Part shown: one piece after another, positions 37,891 through 46,566 of the stretch
How the letters are laid out: every line of letters begins with the position of its first letter
How positions within the stretch are numbered: the first letter of the stretch is position 1
Origin: Altererythrobacter sp. BO-6
GTDB lineage: Bacteria > Pseudomonadota > Alphaproteobacteria > Sphingomonadales > Sphingomonadaceae
Direction: 5' to 3'
Assembly: GCF_011047315.1 (NCBI RefSeq)
Contig: NZ_CP049259.1
Span: 2,170,001 to 2,234,000 of the forward strand
Length of the DNA: 64,000 nucleotides
Translations under genes and position numbers: made by a program
The notes under the pieces: model-generated
Seen by the model: only the letters and a program-made list of their open reading frames with translations
The model's database searches: none
What the model was told of the DNA's origin: nothing

Positions 37891-37908
37891 AAACTTACCA
37901 GTTAGTTT
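37891..37908. promoter_or_regulatory. Operator 3
   Basis: AAACTTACCAGTTAGTTT, identical to operator 2. TTGACA follows on the minus strand reading (plus strand TGTCAA a few bases downstream), so the main promoter faces the phosphotransferase. It lies between that gene and P450 1 at 38045 and could affect both. Confidence 0.85.
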
Positions 37909-38044
37909 TTTCTTGTCAAACGCATGGGAAATCGGTAGCTGGGACTGATATGACTGCGACCATTTGGAATGGCCAATTTGGACTGAGTTGCCTCGTTCGG
38001 ACGCTTTCTGACCGGGGGCCGCAGCCAGCGAAGGATGGAGATAG

Positions 38045-39316
38045 ATGACGTTACACCAGTCACTAGCCGACACCATTGTTGATGGTCGGGCTTATGCTGA
38101 TGGAGACAGGATCGATGCGGTCTTCCGTCAGGTTCGAGCCGAGACGCCGCTCGATGTCGCTGAGCCTGAGGGCTATGATCCCTTCTGGGTGGTGAGCCGC
38201 CATGCCGACATCAAGGAAATCGAGCGTCAGCCAGACCTGTTCCACAATGCTGATCGGTCGGTCGTTGTCCAGACGAAGGCGAACGCTGCCAAGATTCGAC
38301 AAATGACCGGCGGGGAAGCGAATATGGTTCGCAGCGTCGTGTCCGTCGATGGGAAGGAGCACAAGGATCTTCGGGGGGTTTTGTTCCCGCATCTAACCCC
38401 TCGTTCGGTTCGACCGATGGAAGAGCAGGTGAGGAAGATCGCCTGCGAGTTCGTCAACCAGATGCTTGAATTTGGCGGCGAATGCGATTTTGCCAAGCAG
38501 GTCGCCTTCCTCTATCCGCTGCGGGTCTTGATGGCATTCATGGGCGTTCCGCGAGAGGACGAGCCAATGATGCTCAAGCTGACTCAGGAGATTTTCTCGG
38601 GCAACGATCCAGAGTTGAATCGCTCTGGAAAGCAGCAGACGCCGGAGGAGGTGCTTCAGGCAACCCTTGGCAGCATTGCCGAGTTGGAAAACTATTTTCT
38701 CGACGTGACCGCGCGGCTTCGTGACACGCCGGACAACGGCCTGAACAGCCTTATTGCGAATGCCAGGATTGACGGAGAATTTCTGACCCGACGGCAGCTG
38801 CTTGGTTATTATATTACGGCAGCGACTGCGGGCCATGACACGACGTCGAATGCAACCGCCGGAATTATGTGGGCCGTGGCGGAGCGACCGCAGCTCTTCG
38901 AGCAGGTCCGGCAGGATCGATCACTGATCCCGGCCCTGGTCGATGAAGGTGTGCGTTGGGTGACGCCGGTCAAGCACTTCATGCGCACGGCCACTGCCGA
39001 TTGTGAGGTTGCGGGGCAGAAGATCGCGAAGGGTGACTGGCTCATGCTGTGTTACAGCTCGGCCAATCGCGACGAACTAGTCTTTGACGATCCCTTTGAA
39101 TTCAGGCTGGATCGCAAGGACAACGCTCAACTTGGCTTTGGCTATGGAGTTCACGTCTGTCTGGGGCAGCACCTGGCCCGGCTGGAAATGCGTGTTCTGA
39201 TGGAAGAACTGTTCAACCGGCTGGCATCGGTGGAACTTTCGGGAACACCAGCCCGAACGATCTCCAACTTTGTCTGTGGGCCAAAGCGGGTGCCAATCCG
39301 CTTCAAGGCTAGTTGA
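38045..39316 (+). CDS. Cytochrome P450 (first), CYP108/CYP111-like
   Basis: A 423-residue soluble bacterial P450 that inserts oxygen into a C-H bond or double bond. I-helix AGHDTTSN near 255, ExxR (EGVRW) near 302, and haem loop FGYGVHVCLGQ with thiolate Cys372. The C-terminal NFVCGPKRVPIRF and overall look recall CYP108/CYP111 (terpineol and linalool hydroxylases) and steroid-type CYP125 relatives; the substrate is not determinable. GGATGGAGATAG precedes the ATG. It is followed 13 bases later by a rubredoxin gene, then a hydratase and an acyl-CoA dehydrogenase pair, all on one strand. Confidence 0.92.
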   Translation: MTLHQSLADTIVDGRAYADGDRIDAVFRQVRAETPLDVAEPEGYDPFWVVSRHADIKEIERQPDLFHNADRSVVVQTKANAAKIRQMTGGEANMVRSVVSVDGKEHKDLRGVLFPHLTPRSVRPMEEQVRKIACEFVNQMLEFGGECDFAKQVAFLYPLRVLMAFMGVPREDEPMMLKLTQEIFSGNDPELNRSGKQQTPEEVLQATLGSIAELENYFLDVTARLRDTPDNGLNSLIANARIDGEFLTRRQLLGYYITAATAGHDTTSNATAGIMWAVAERPQLFEQVRQDRSLIPALVDEGVRWVTPVKHFMRTATADCEVAGQKIAKGDWLMLCYSSANRDELVFDDPFEFRLDRKDNAQLGFGYGVHVCLGQHLARLEMRVLMEELFNRLASVELSGTPARTISNFVCGPKRVPIRFKAS

Positions 39317-39329
39317 GAAGGCGGTCGCG

Positions 39330-39509
39330 ATGAGTGGCTTGTTCCGAAAGTGGCGCTGCCAAAGCTGTGGCTATGTCTATGACGAAGCCCTGGGCTTTCC
39401 GGAGGAAGGCATTGCGCCGGGGACGCCTTTCGAAGCCATACCGGAAGACGTCTTCTATTGCCCAGACTGCGGCACGGAGAAGCAGGATTTCGAACTGGTG
39501 GATTATTGA
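39330..39509 (+). CDS. Rubredoxin
   Basis: A 59-residue iron-sulfur-less electron carrier with one Fe bound by four cysteines: Cys10-x2-Cys13 (CQSCGYVYD) and Cys44-x2-Cys47 (CPDCGTEK). The aromatic core (Tyr15, Tyr17, Phe23, Phe34, Phe54) is family-typical. Its usual partners are alkane hydroxylase AlkB and oxygen-defence reductases, but none is nearby. It lies 13 bases after P450 1, so it may be that P450's electron donor or serve another enzyme in the operon. Its reductase is not obvious; the FAD reductase at 53185 is a candidate. Confidence 0.9.
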   Translation: MSGLFRKWRCQSCGYVYDEALGFPEEGIAPGTPFEAIPEDVFYCPDCGTEKQDFELVDY

Positions 39510-39536
39510 CCTGCAAGCGCAGGAAGGATGAGTGCC

Positions 39537-40328
39537 ATGACCGCGCAGCATATCCGGATTGAACGGCTGGGAGCCATTGAGCGGATCACGCTGGCGCGGC
39601 CCGAAAAGCGCAATGCTCAGAACAAGGCAATGCTGGAAAGCCTTGACGCCGCTCTGAAGCGCGCCGGGTCTGACGATGAAGTGCGGGCTGTCATTGTCGC
39701 GGCTGACGGGCCAGATTTTTCGGCAGGCCATGACCACAAGGAACTGGGCGACGACTACCTGCAGCGGCCAACGGTTGAACGCTACCAGTTCGAGGATCGC
39801 TACTACCTGGAGATCGCGCTGTGCATGCGCAACCTGACCAAGCCGGTAATAGTCCAGGCTCAGGGTGCGTGTATCGCCGGCGGTTTCATGATCGCGGCGA
39901 TGGCGGATCTCCTGATTGCGTCGGAGGACGCCTACTTTTCCGATCCTACCGTTCTGCTGGGCTCTGCCGCGGTTGAAGTCTTGTTCCATCCATGGGCGCT
40001 TGGCGACCGTCTGGCGCGCGACATCCTGTTCACGGGGCGCAAACTGACGGCGACAGAGGCGCACCAGCGCGGCTTTGTGACCCGGCTGGTTTCTCGTGAC
40101 GAGCTCGAAGCGACTGCGCTCGGCATTGCCGAGACAATCGCCAAGGCCCCGGCTTTTGCCATGCAGATGATGAAGCGTTCGCTCAACCGCAACCTCGATG
40201 CCCAAGGCTTCAGCGTCATGATGAGCGCGCACTTCGACACCCACCAGCTCGTCCACACTGCCTCGAAGAGCAGTGCAAGCGCCGCCGACCGGCTGGCCAA
40301 TTTCAAGAACATCGTCGCGGGCAGCTGA
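39537..40328 (+). CDS. Enoyl-CoA hydratase/isomerase family protein
   Basis: A 263-residue crotonase-fold protein. Oxyanion motif FSAGHDHKELG near 63 and the second motif QGACIAGGFMIAAMADLLIAS near 108. The HDHKEL sequence is a recognisable variant of the usual GAD motif, so it may not be a plain hydratase but an isomerase or lyase on a ring-derived CoA ester. The ATG at 39537 has AGGAAGG nine bases upstream; the ATG at 39528 abuts that site and is less likely. Third gene in the P450 1 operon. Confidence 0.85.
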   Translation: MTAQHIRIERLGAIERITLARPEKRNAQNKAMLESLDAALKRAGSDDEVRAVIVAADGPDFSAGHDHKELGDDYLQRPTVERYQFEDRYYLEIALCMRNLTKPVIVQAQGACIAGGFMIAAMADLLIASEDAYFSDPTVLLGSAAVEVLFHPWALGDRLARDILFTGRKLTATEAHQRGFVTRLVSRDELEATALGIAETIAKAPAFAMQMMKRSLNRNLDAQGFSVMMSAHFDTHQLVHTASKSSASAADRLANFKNIVAGS

Positions 40329-40369
40329 ACCAGCTGCGCTTCCGCTGACTTGAGACCGGAGTAACTTGC

Positions 40370-41443
40370 TTGTCCGATGCCATCGATCTGGATCTGCTGG
40401 ACGAAAGCTTTGCCGAAATGCTGGGTGCCGAATGGCCCAGGGAACGCTCGGTCGCATATGCCCAGTCCGGTAGTTTGATCGCCGCCGATCTCTGGTCGCA
40501 AATGGCGGGCCTTGGTTGGACCGCTCTGACCGTTCCCGAAGCTTTCGGGGGACTCGGTCTTGGCATCAATGCGGCCTCCCGCCTTCATACGGCGCTTGGG
40601 GCAGTGTCGGCGCCGGTTCCGATGTTGGGAACAACGATGGCTGCTGCGCTCATCGCTCACGCCGGGAGCGACAGCCAACGCGCGGCCTGGCTGCCCGCGC
40701 TTGCCGACGGCTCAATGCTTGTGGGTTTTGCCCAGCCAACTGCTGCTCGGCTGGAAATTGATGACGCAAGCGTCAGAGGTGTTGTTCCTGATGTACTTGA
40801 TGCGCCCAGTGCAACACACTTGATTCTTAACGGAGTTTGCCAAGGCCGGCGCTGCTGGGTTGTGCTGTCGGCTGATGCGTCCGGACTTTCAATTGAAGCC
40901 CACAGGCTTGTCGATTCAAGCCGAACCTTGGGGACGGCAACGCTTTCGCAGGTGGCATTGCCCGACGGGGCGGTCATTTTGCCGGACGATGGCAAAGCAG
41001 CCTGCGATCTGCTCGACCATTGGGGCTGTGTCGCCCTCGCTGCGGACTCGCTCGGGATCGGCGAAGCCGTACTTGATCTGACGATCGAGTACCTCAAGGT
41101 TCGCGAGCAGTTCGGCAAGGTGATCGGCAGTTTCCAGGCGCTCAAGCACCGGGTGGCCGATCACAAGACCGCCCTGGTTGGCGCGCGCGAGCTCCTGGCG
41201 CATGTGGCTTCGCTTGATCCGTGTGATCCGGCCGGGTTGATCCATGCCCTGTCCGCCAAGGCGCACATCACCCGGGTTGCGGCCGAGGTCGCGCGTGACT
41301 GCATCCAGCTACATGGCGGTGTGGGCTTCACTGCTGAATTCCAACCGCATGTCTTCCTGAAGCGGGCCAAGCTCAATGAAGCGCTCTATCTGACCCGCAA
41401 CGAAGCGCTCGATCGGGTTGCCGATCTGCTGGAGGCAGTGTGA
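40370..41443 (+). CDS. Acyl-CoA dehydrogenase subunit, short (pair A, first)
   Basis: A 357-residue ACAD-fold protein starting at TTG 40370, with CCGGAGTAAC before it. FAD-dependent family; C-terminal helical domain with QFGKVIGSFQALKHRVADHK and RDCIQLHGGVGFTAEFQPHVFLKRAKL. The N-terminal part diverges from standard enzymes and is short. It overlaps the next gene, also an ACAD, by one base. Adjacent unequal ACAD genes are typical of heterotetramers that dehydrogenate bulky ring-bearing acyl-CoAs (ChsE-type in steroid catabolism). That it pairs with the next gene is inference. Confidence 0.88.
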   Translation: MSDAIDLDLLDESFAEMLGAEWPRERSVAYAQSGSLIAADLWSQMAGLGWTALTVPEAFGGLGLGINAASRLHTALGAVSAPVPMLGTTMAAALIAHAGSDSQRAAWLPALADGSMLVGFAQPTAARLEIDDASVRGVVPDVLDAPSATHLILNGVCQGRRCWVVLSADASGLSIEAHRLVDSSRTLGTATLSQVALPDGAVILPDDGKAACDLLDHWGCVALAADSLGIGEAVLDLTIEYLKVREQFGKVIGSFQALKHRVADHKTALVGARELLAHVASLDPCDPAGLIHALSAKAHITRVAAEVARDCIQLHGGVGFTAEFQPHVFLKRAKLNEALYLTRNEALDRVADLLEAV

Positions 41444-42642
41444 TGACCCGGACTTTCGATATTCTCTCCAAGGTCGGCGATGAGCAAGCCTTCCGGCAAG
41501 AGATCCGTGACTGGCTTGCCGCTGCGATGCCCAGGAACTGGCGCGTTGAATGGCAGGGGCTGGAAAACGAAACGCTCAAGCCCAAGATGATCGCCTGGCT
41601 TGAGGAGCGCCGTAAAGTGGGCCTTGCCACCCCCCATTGGCCCAAGAAATGGGGCGGGCCAGGGCTGCCATTCGGTTACCAGATCATCGTTTACGAGGAG
41701 CTGACCCGCGCCGACGCGCCCGAGCTTCACATGTACATGGTTTCGCTGTTCCAGACACCGGCAACGCTGTTCGAACACGGCAGCGCTGCGCAGAAGGAAA
41801 GGTACCTTTCCGGGATCACTCAAGGCACCGACATCTGGTGCCAGGGTTTCTCTGAACCGGGGGCTGGATCGGACCTTGCCGCGCTACGGACCAGTGCGCG
41901 CCGCGAAGGCGATCACTATGTCATCAACGGGCAGAAGATCTGGTCCTCGGGGGCGGTCAACGCCCAGTATTGCCTGCTTCTGGCCCGCACAGAGCAGAAC
42001 GTTAAACGCAAGCATGAAAGCATTTCCTACTTCATCATGGATATGCAGTCGCCCGGCGTCGAGGTTCGGCCGATCCGGTCTATCACGGGTGAGCAGGAGT
42101 TCTGCGAGATCTTCATGGACGACGTGAAGATCCCGGTCGAGAACCTGATTGGCGAGGAAGGCAATGGCTGGAATATCGCTCAGTCGACTCTTTCGGCCGA
42201 GCGCGGGTTGCTGATTTTTGGCGGGACGGAGCGGCTTGCCCGCTCGTTCGAACGCGACCGGATCGATGGCAAGGACAGCTGGATGCGCGATCCACAGCTG
42301 CGCCGTGAATATGCCGCGTTCCATGCCGAACTGCAGGTCGTCCGACTGCTGATCCGCAAACTGCTCAAGGAGCTCGAAGCGAACCCTGACCAGGCGTCGC
42401 CAACCTTGCCGACCTTTATCAAGCTGACCTGGGGGCCGTTCCTGCAGCGTTATACCGAGTTCTTGGTGCGCGCCGAAGGCCTGGAGGCGCACAAATGGAA
42501 AGCACCTATCCCGGCTACGGCCCATACCAGCCGGATCAAGTTCTCCGACTTCCTCAAGAGCTATGCCTGGACGATCGCCGGGGGATCGAACGAGATCATG
42601 CGCAACATCATCGCCGAGCGATACATAGGGCTGCCTCGCTAA
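41443..42642 (+). CDS. Acyl-CoA dehydrogenase subunit, full-length (pair A, second)
   Basis: A 399-residue FAD-dependent acyl-CoA dehydrogenase. FAD/substrate motifs QGFSEPGAGSDLAAL near 137 and GQKIWSSGAV near 164; C-terminal WTIAGGSNEIMRNIIAERYIGLPR is typical. ATG 41443 overlaps the stop of the preceding ACAD gene by one base (TGATG), which favours co-translation of two subunits. It introduces a double bond alpha,beta to the thioester and passes electrons to electron-transfer flavoprotein. Last gene of the P450 1 operon; convergent with the SDR that follows. Confidence 0.92.
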   Translation: MTRTFDILSKVGDEQAFRQEIRDWLAAAMPRNWRVEWQGLENETLKPKMIAWLEERRKVGLATPHWPKKWGGPGLPFGYQIIVYEELTRADAPELHMYMVSLFQTPATLFEHGSAAQKERYLSGITQGTDIWCQGFSEPGAGSDLAALRTSARREGDHYVINGQKIWSSGAVNAQYCLLLARTEQNVKRKHESISYFIMDMQSPGVEVRPIRSITGEQEFCEIFMDDVKIPVENLIGEEGNGWNIAQSTLSAERGLLIFGGTERLARSFERDRIDGKDSWMRDPQLRREYAAFHAELQVVRLLIRKLLKELEANPDQASPTLPTFIKLTWGPFLQRYTEFLVRAEGLEAHKWKAPIPATAHTSRIKFSDFLKSYAWTIAGGSNEIMRNIIAERYIGLPR

Positions 42643-42653
42643 AACACAGCCGC

Positions 42654-43487
42654 TTAATGGCCTGCAATGAGTTCCTGCACCGCCTGCGCGACCGTGTCGA
42701 TCGACCAGTCTGCGACTGAAACGCCTGGCAGAATGGGCTTGGGCTGGGCCACCAAGGACAATTGGCCGCTGGCGATCCTGATGATCTGGCCATTGACATC
42801 GGCTGATCGATCAGAAGCGAGGAAGCAGACCGTTTCGGCGGTATGTTGAGGGTCTTGAAACGGCCGGGGCTCACCTTCAGTGCCCTTGAACTCCTGCATC
42901 GCGGCAACCATCCGGGTCGTTGCATTGGGCGAGACCGCGTTTACCCGCACCCCCGTGCCGGCAAGATCCAGTGCCCAGCCATAAGTCATTGATGAGACTG
43001 CCCCTTTGGTTGCGCCATAAGCGCTCATCTCGGCAATCCCGCTGGCGGCACCCGAAGTGACGTTGATGATCGAGCCCTTGCCGGCGGCGCGCATTCTTGG
43101 AATGGCATGCATGGCGCAATTGGCGGTGCCCAGGACATTGACCGAAAGCATGGCCTGAAGGTCGGTCGGCTTCAGATCCCAGACTGCTCCCATGCGGAAA
43201 AGACCGGCATTGTTGACCAGCGCGTCGATCTGGCCGCGCTCGGCAATGCAAGCCTCGATCAGTCTGCCGCAGTAGTCCGGATCGCTGATATCGCCGCAGT
43301 GCGCGATCGCAGATCCGCCGAGCTCCTCGATCCTGGCGACGGTCTCGCTCGCCACGTCATCATCGAGGTCGTTTACGACGACGAAAGCTCCCAAACCGGC
43401 TGCTGTCTGCGCGACGACCGCACCTATTCCCCGACCGGCTCCGGTAATTACCATTGCCTTGCCCGCAAGGCTTTCGGTTGTGTTCAT
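42654..43487 (-). CDS. Short-chain dehydrogenase/reductase
   Basis: A 277-residue classical SDR. Cofactor motif VITGAGRGIGAVVAQ near 13-27, NNAGLFRMG near 91, Ser of NVTSGAASG, active site AYGATKGAVSSM (Tyr-x3-Lys), and SPNATTRM in place of the PG motif. It probably oxidises a secondary alcohol, either on a ring or at C3 of an acyl-CoA. Minus-strand operon with the acyl-CoA synthetase and P450 2. Convergent with the pair A dehydrogenase genes. Confidence 0.88.
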   Translation of the reverse strand: MNTTESLAGKAMVITGAGRGIGAVVAQTAAGLGAFVVVNDLDDDVASETVARIEELGGSAIAHCGDISDPDYCGRLIEACIAERGQIDALVNNAGLFRMGAVWDLKPTDLQAMLSVNVLGTANCAMHAIPRMRAAGKGSIINVTSGAASGIAEMSAYGATKGAVSSMTYGWALDLAGTGVRVNAVSPNATTRMVAAMQEFKGTEGEPRPFQDPQHTAETVCFLASDRSADVNGQIIRIASGQLSLVAQPKPILPGVSVADWSIDTVAQAVQELIAGH

Positions 43488-43514
43488 GATGGTTGCTGCG
43501 CTCCTGAGTGCTGA

Positions 43515-45164
43515 CTAAAGCGACCGGCCCAGCTTTTCCGCGACCAATGCCTGCAGTTCCGGCTTCTTGACCTTGTGGGAATGGGTGCGCGGGATCTCGT
43601 CGCCAGGCAGGAAGACGAACTCCGATGGGATCTTGTACTGGGACAGCGCCCGCTTGGTCGCTTCGCGAAGAGCCTCGGCAGTGACGGAAGCTCCGGCGGT
43701 CTTGACCACAACCGCGACAACGATCTCTCCGCGTTGCGGATCGGGCATGCCGAGCACGATTGCCTCTGACACGTCCGGATGGCGCATCAGCACGACTTCG
43801 ATCTCGGCCGGCGATACATTGGCGCCAGCCGCCTTGATCATGTCGTTGCGGCGACCCTTGAAATAGAAGTAGCCGTCCTCGTCGATCAGGCCGGTGTCCC
43901 CGGTCGGAAAGAAGCCGTCCCGGGTCAGGTACTCGTGGCGCTCCTTCTTGTAGTACTCGCGCATCAGGGTGTAGCCGCGCACCCACAGCTCACCGACCTG
44001 GCCTGCAGGAAGCGGATTGCCGCTTTCCGGATCGATGATCAGCCGTTCCATTCCAGGCAGGTTGCGGCCCAGATTGCCGCCCTTGCCGACCGGCGCGGGG
44101 GTGCCGTAGCGGTTGATGCTATGGGGACCGAAGGTTTCCGTCATCCCGATCCAGCTCTGGATGCGCTCGGAAGGAATCGGCTGACCCGTAACGGCGTCAA
44201 CCGGCGGTGCCAGACCTGTGATGTGCGAAACTTCCAGGCCTTCCGCTGCCGCCGCCTGACGCAATTCTGCCCCCTGGGTCGACCAGGCCGAAAAGCGGGT
44301 GATGTCTTCTTCCTTCACGACCCTGAATAGCTCGACGGAAGTCGGGTTGTCGGGGAAGCACAGGGTTCCGCCTACATGGAGAGCGGGCATCAGGTTGAAA
44401 TTGATACCGCCCAGCCAGAACAGGTTCATGACATGCAGGGTCCGGTTACCCGGCTTTGCATCGAAATAGTCGAGGAAGTTGAAGGTGGCTCGCACCACGG
44501 TGCCGTGGGTGTGAACCACGGATTTAGGGCGCGCGGTGCTGCCCGATGTGCAGATCACCAAGGCCGGGTCTGACGGGTGGACCGATTCCTCAACCTTGGT
44601 CAGGAAGCTTCCATCGATCTGGGGTCTGGCGGCTGCCGCATCCAGCACGTTTTGTGGCCCGGTCAGCGCCCAGCCCCGATCATGGTCTCCCCAGACGATG
44701 ATCCGGCGAAGGTAGGGGTGTTCGGGAAGATAGAGTTCCTGTGACAGTTGTCCGGCCAGGCCGGGCAATGCCGCTTCGACCCGCTCGACATAGTCGTTCT
44801 TGAGATAGCGCGGTTCGATGATCAGCGTATCGATGTCATGGAATTCCACTGCCCAGTCGACTTCGGGCGGCTGGTAGAAGGTGCTCATCGTGACGACGAG
44901 AGCCCCGATCCGGGTGGCCGCAAGGAAAATGACCACCCAGTCGGGCTTGTTGGACATTAGCAGACCCACGCGGGTTCCCTTGCCGATGCCCATGGCCAGC
45001 AGGCCTTTTGCAAGCGCAGTCGATTCCTCGTCCGCTTGCCGGAAAGTCAATCGCCGCGCGCCCTGAACCAGGAATTCGCTATCCGGGAAGCGCTCGACGG
45101 CAGATTTAAGCGTGTTGGCAAGCGTCGGGACATAGGCAGGTCCAGGAAGCTGCATATCCTTCAT
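43515..45164 (-). CDS. Acyl-CoA synthetase (AMP-forming), variant P-loop
   Basis: A 549-residue AMP-forming ligase. The P-loop reads VICTSGSTARPKSVVHTHG, in which Ala replaces the usual Gly before Arg-Pro-Lys; other motifs are normal: GMTETFGPHS near 339, FPTGDTGLIDEDGYFYFKGR near 419 and a C-terminal Lys region with RTHSHKVKKPELQ. GGGAGGACGG precedes ATG 45164. It lies 24 bases downstream of P450 2 on the same strand, followed 27 bases later by an SDR. Activation of a long or ring-bearing acid is likely; specificity cannot be read. Confidence 0.88.
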   Translation of the reverse strand: MKDMQLPGPAYVPTLANTLKSAVERFPDSEFLVQGARRLTFRQADEESTALAKGLLAMGIGKGTRVGLLMSNKPDWVVIFLAATRIGALVVTMSTFYQPPEVDWAVEFHDIDTLIIEPRYLKNDYVERVEAALPGLAGQLSQELYLPEHPYLRRIIVWGDHDRGWALTGPQNVLDAAAARPQIDGSFLTKVEESVHPSDPALVICTSGSTARPKSVVHTHGTVVRATFNFLDYFDAKPGNRTLHVMNLFWLGGINFNLMPALHVGGTLCFPDNPTSVELFRVVKEEDITRFSAWSTQGAELRQAAAAEGLEVSHITGLAPPVDAVTGQPIPSERIQSWIGMTETFGPHSINRYGTPAPVGKGGNLGRNLPGMERLIIDPESGNPLPAGQVGELWVRGYTLMREYYKKERHEYLTRDGFFPTGDTGLIDEDGYFYFKGRRNDMIKAAGANVSPAEIEVVLMRHPDVSEAIVLGMPDPQRGEIVVAVVVKTAGASVTAEALREATKRALSQYKIPSEFVFLPGDEIPRTHSHKVKKPELQALVAEKLGRSL

Positions 45165-45203
45165 ATCCCGTCCTCCCAATGCTCCCGTACCGCAGGTTTT
45201 TAC

Positions 45204-46427
45204 TTAAATTGTGCGCGCGTCGAACTTGAGCGGCAACGTCTTGAGCGAACCTAACTGACCGGAATATGGCAGGGTCACGAGGGGGCCGTTGAACCGGACA
45301 TTTTCGACCCGCTCGGTCAGTACCCGCAAGGCCTCGATCATCTCGGTCTTGGCCAAGACATGGCCGAGACAGTGATGGATGCCGTGCCCGAAGGCAGTAT
45401 TGTAGCTCTCGATCGGCCGGGTGGTGTCGTAGGTGTTCGGATTGTCAAAGCGTTCTGGATCACGGCTAGCGGACAGCGTGTTGAGGTAGATCAACTGGCC
45501 AGGCTCGGCGCGGAAGCCTTCGAACTCGACTGGCTCGCGCACGATGCGCCGGTTGGCCTGAACGGTGGGATAATAGCGGATCGATTCGTGCATCACGAAG
45601 GGAATCCGTTCGTGATTGTCCCGGATATCTTCCCATGTGCCCGGGTGTTCGAGAATCGCCCGGACGCAGTTTGCAAGCTGGCTGCGCGTTGTGTCGTGAC
45701 CGGCGAAGAGCAGGTTGGTGAGACCCCAGATGACCTCCTCCTTGCTGAGCTTGCCTTGAGTCTGCTGCGCTTCAACCAGTGCGGAAATGAAGTCTTCCCT
45801 AGGCTCTTGCGTCCGGCTCTCCACCAGAGGCTCTAGGAAATTCCAAAGAGTCTGTAGCGCTGCCTCGATCGCCGGGACGTGCGGTGCCAGGGGGTTCGAA
45901 AACATGTGCATCATGGTCGCGGTGGCGTGCTGGAAGGACGGGACATCCTTGATGTCGACCCCGAACAGCAGGCAGGCCACCGTGATTGAGTAATGGTGGG
46001 TGAAGTCCGCGATAAAATCGCACTCGCCACGCTCAATAAATCCGTCGATCAGGCCATTGGCCACCTCAGCCATCAGATCCCGCCTTTCGCCGATTCGGCG
46101 CAGGGCGAATGCCTGGCCCATCACCCGGCGAATCCGGGCGTGCTGCTCGCGCGGGAGCGCTGGCAAGCGACCGTAGCGGTCAAAGGATTCCTGCAGCGGC
46201 CCGCCACCCATGCTCACGTTGAGATCGGCACCGGGAATGTCGAAGTGATTGTCGGCAAGCATCCAGTTGAGAGTCTCGTATCGTAACACTTCAAAGCCGC
46301 GCTGACTCTTGGCAACCGGAGACTGGTGACGAAGCCGTTCGAGCACCAAGTGGGGGGTGGTGTTATATTCCTCGCCGTGGAGGTCGAGCTCGGGCAAATC
46401 AGCGAGGCTTAGCAACTGCGCTTCCAT
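45204..46427 (-). CDS. Cytochrome P450 (second)
   Basis: A 407-residue soluble bacterial P450. I-helix FAGHDTTRSQ near 235, ExxR (ESIRYYPTV) near 275 and haem loop FGHGIHHCLGH with thiolate Cys353. It is only distantly similar to P450 1, so it probably attacks a different site or intermediate. The start ATG at 46427 follows TTAGGAGGCGACCC. First gene of a minus-strand operon with an acyl-CoA synthetase and an SDR, with operator 4 just upstream. A putidaredoxin-type ferredoxin and reductase (51617 and 53185) are in a neighbouring regulon operon and are candidate electron donors. Confidence 0.92.
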   Translation of the reverse strand: MEAQLLSLADLPELDLHGEEYNTTPHLVLERLRHQSPVAKSQRGFEVLRYETLNWMLADNHFDIPGADLNVSMGGGPLQESFDRYGRLPALPREQHARIRRVMGQAFALRRIGERRDLMAEVANGLIDGFIERGECDFIADFTHHYSITVACLLFGVDIKDVPSFQHATATMMHMFSNPLAPHVPAIEAALQTLWNFLEPLVESRTQEPREDFISALVEAQQTQGKLSKEEVIWGLTNLLFAGHDTTRSQLANCVRAILEHPGTWEDIRDNHERIPFVMHESIRYYPTVQANRRIVREPVEFEGFRAEPGQLIYLNTLSASRDPERFDNPNTYDTTRPIESYNTAFGHGIHHCLGHVLAKTEMIEALRVLTERVENVRFNGPLVTLPYSGQLGSLKTLPLKFDARTI

Positions 46428-46445
46428 GGGTCGCCTCCTAAAAAT

Positions 46446-46463
46446 GAACTTACCAGTTAGTTT
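46446..46463. promoter_or_regulatory. Operator 4
   Basis: GAACTTACCAGTTAGTTT, one base off the consensus at the outer edge. It lies 18 bases upstream of the P450 2 start codon, much closer than elsewhere, so it may block translation initiation or a leaderless-type promoter as well as the -10. Confidence 0.8.
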
Positions 46464-46566
46464 TTTAGATGATCAATCGAGTTTGAGCAAGCCGCTTTTC
46501 GTCAGAGCGTTTGCACCGAGGGAGTCGGAGTACCCAGTGCCCGAGCGGAAAAATCGCCTAGCTTGA

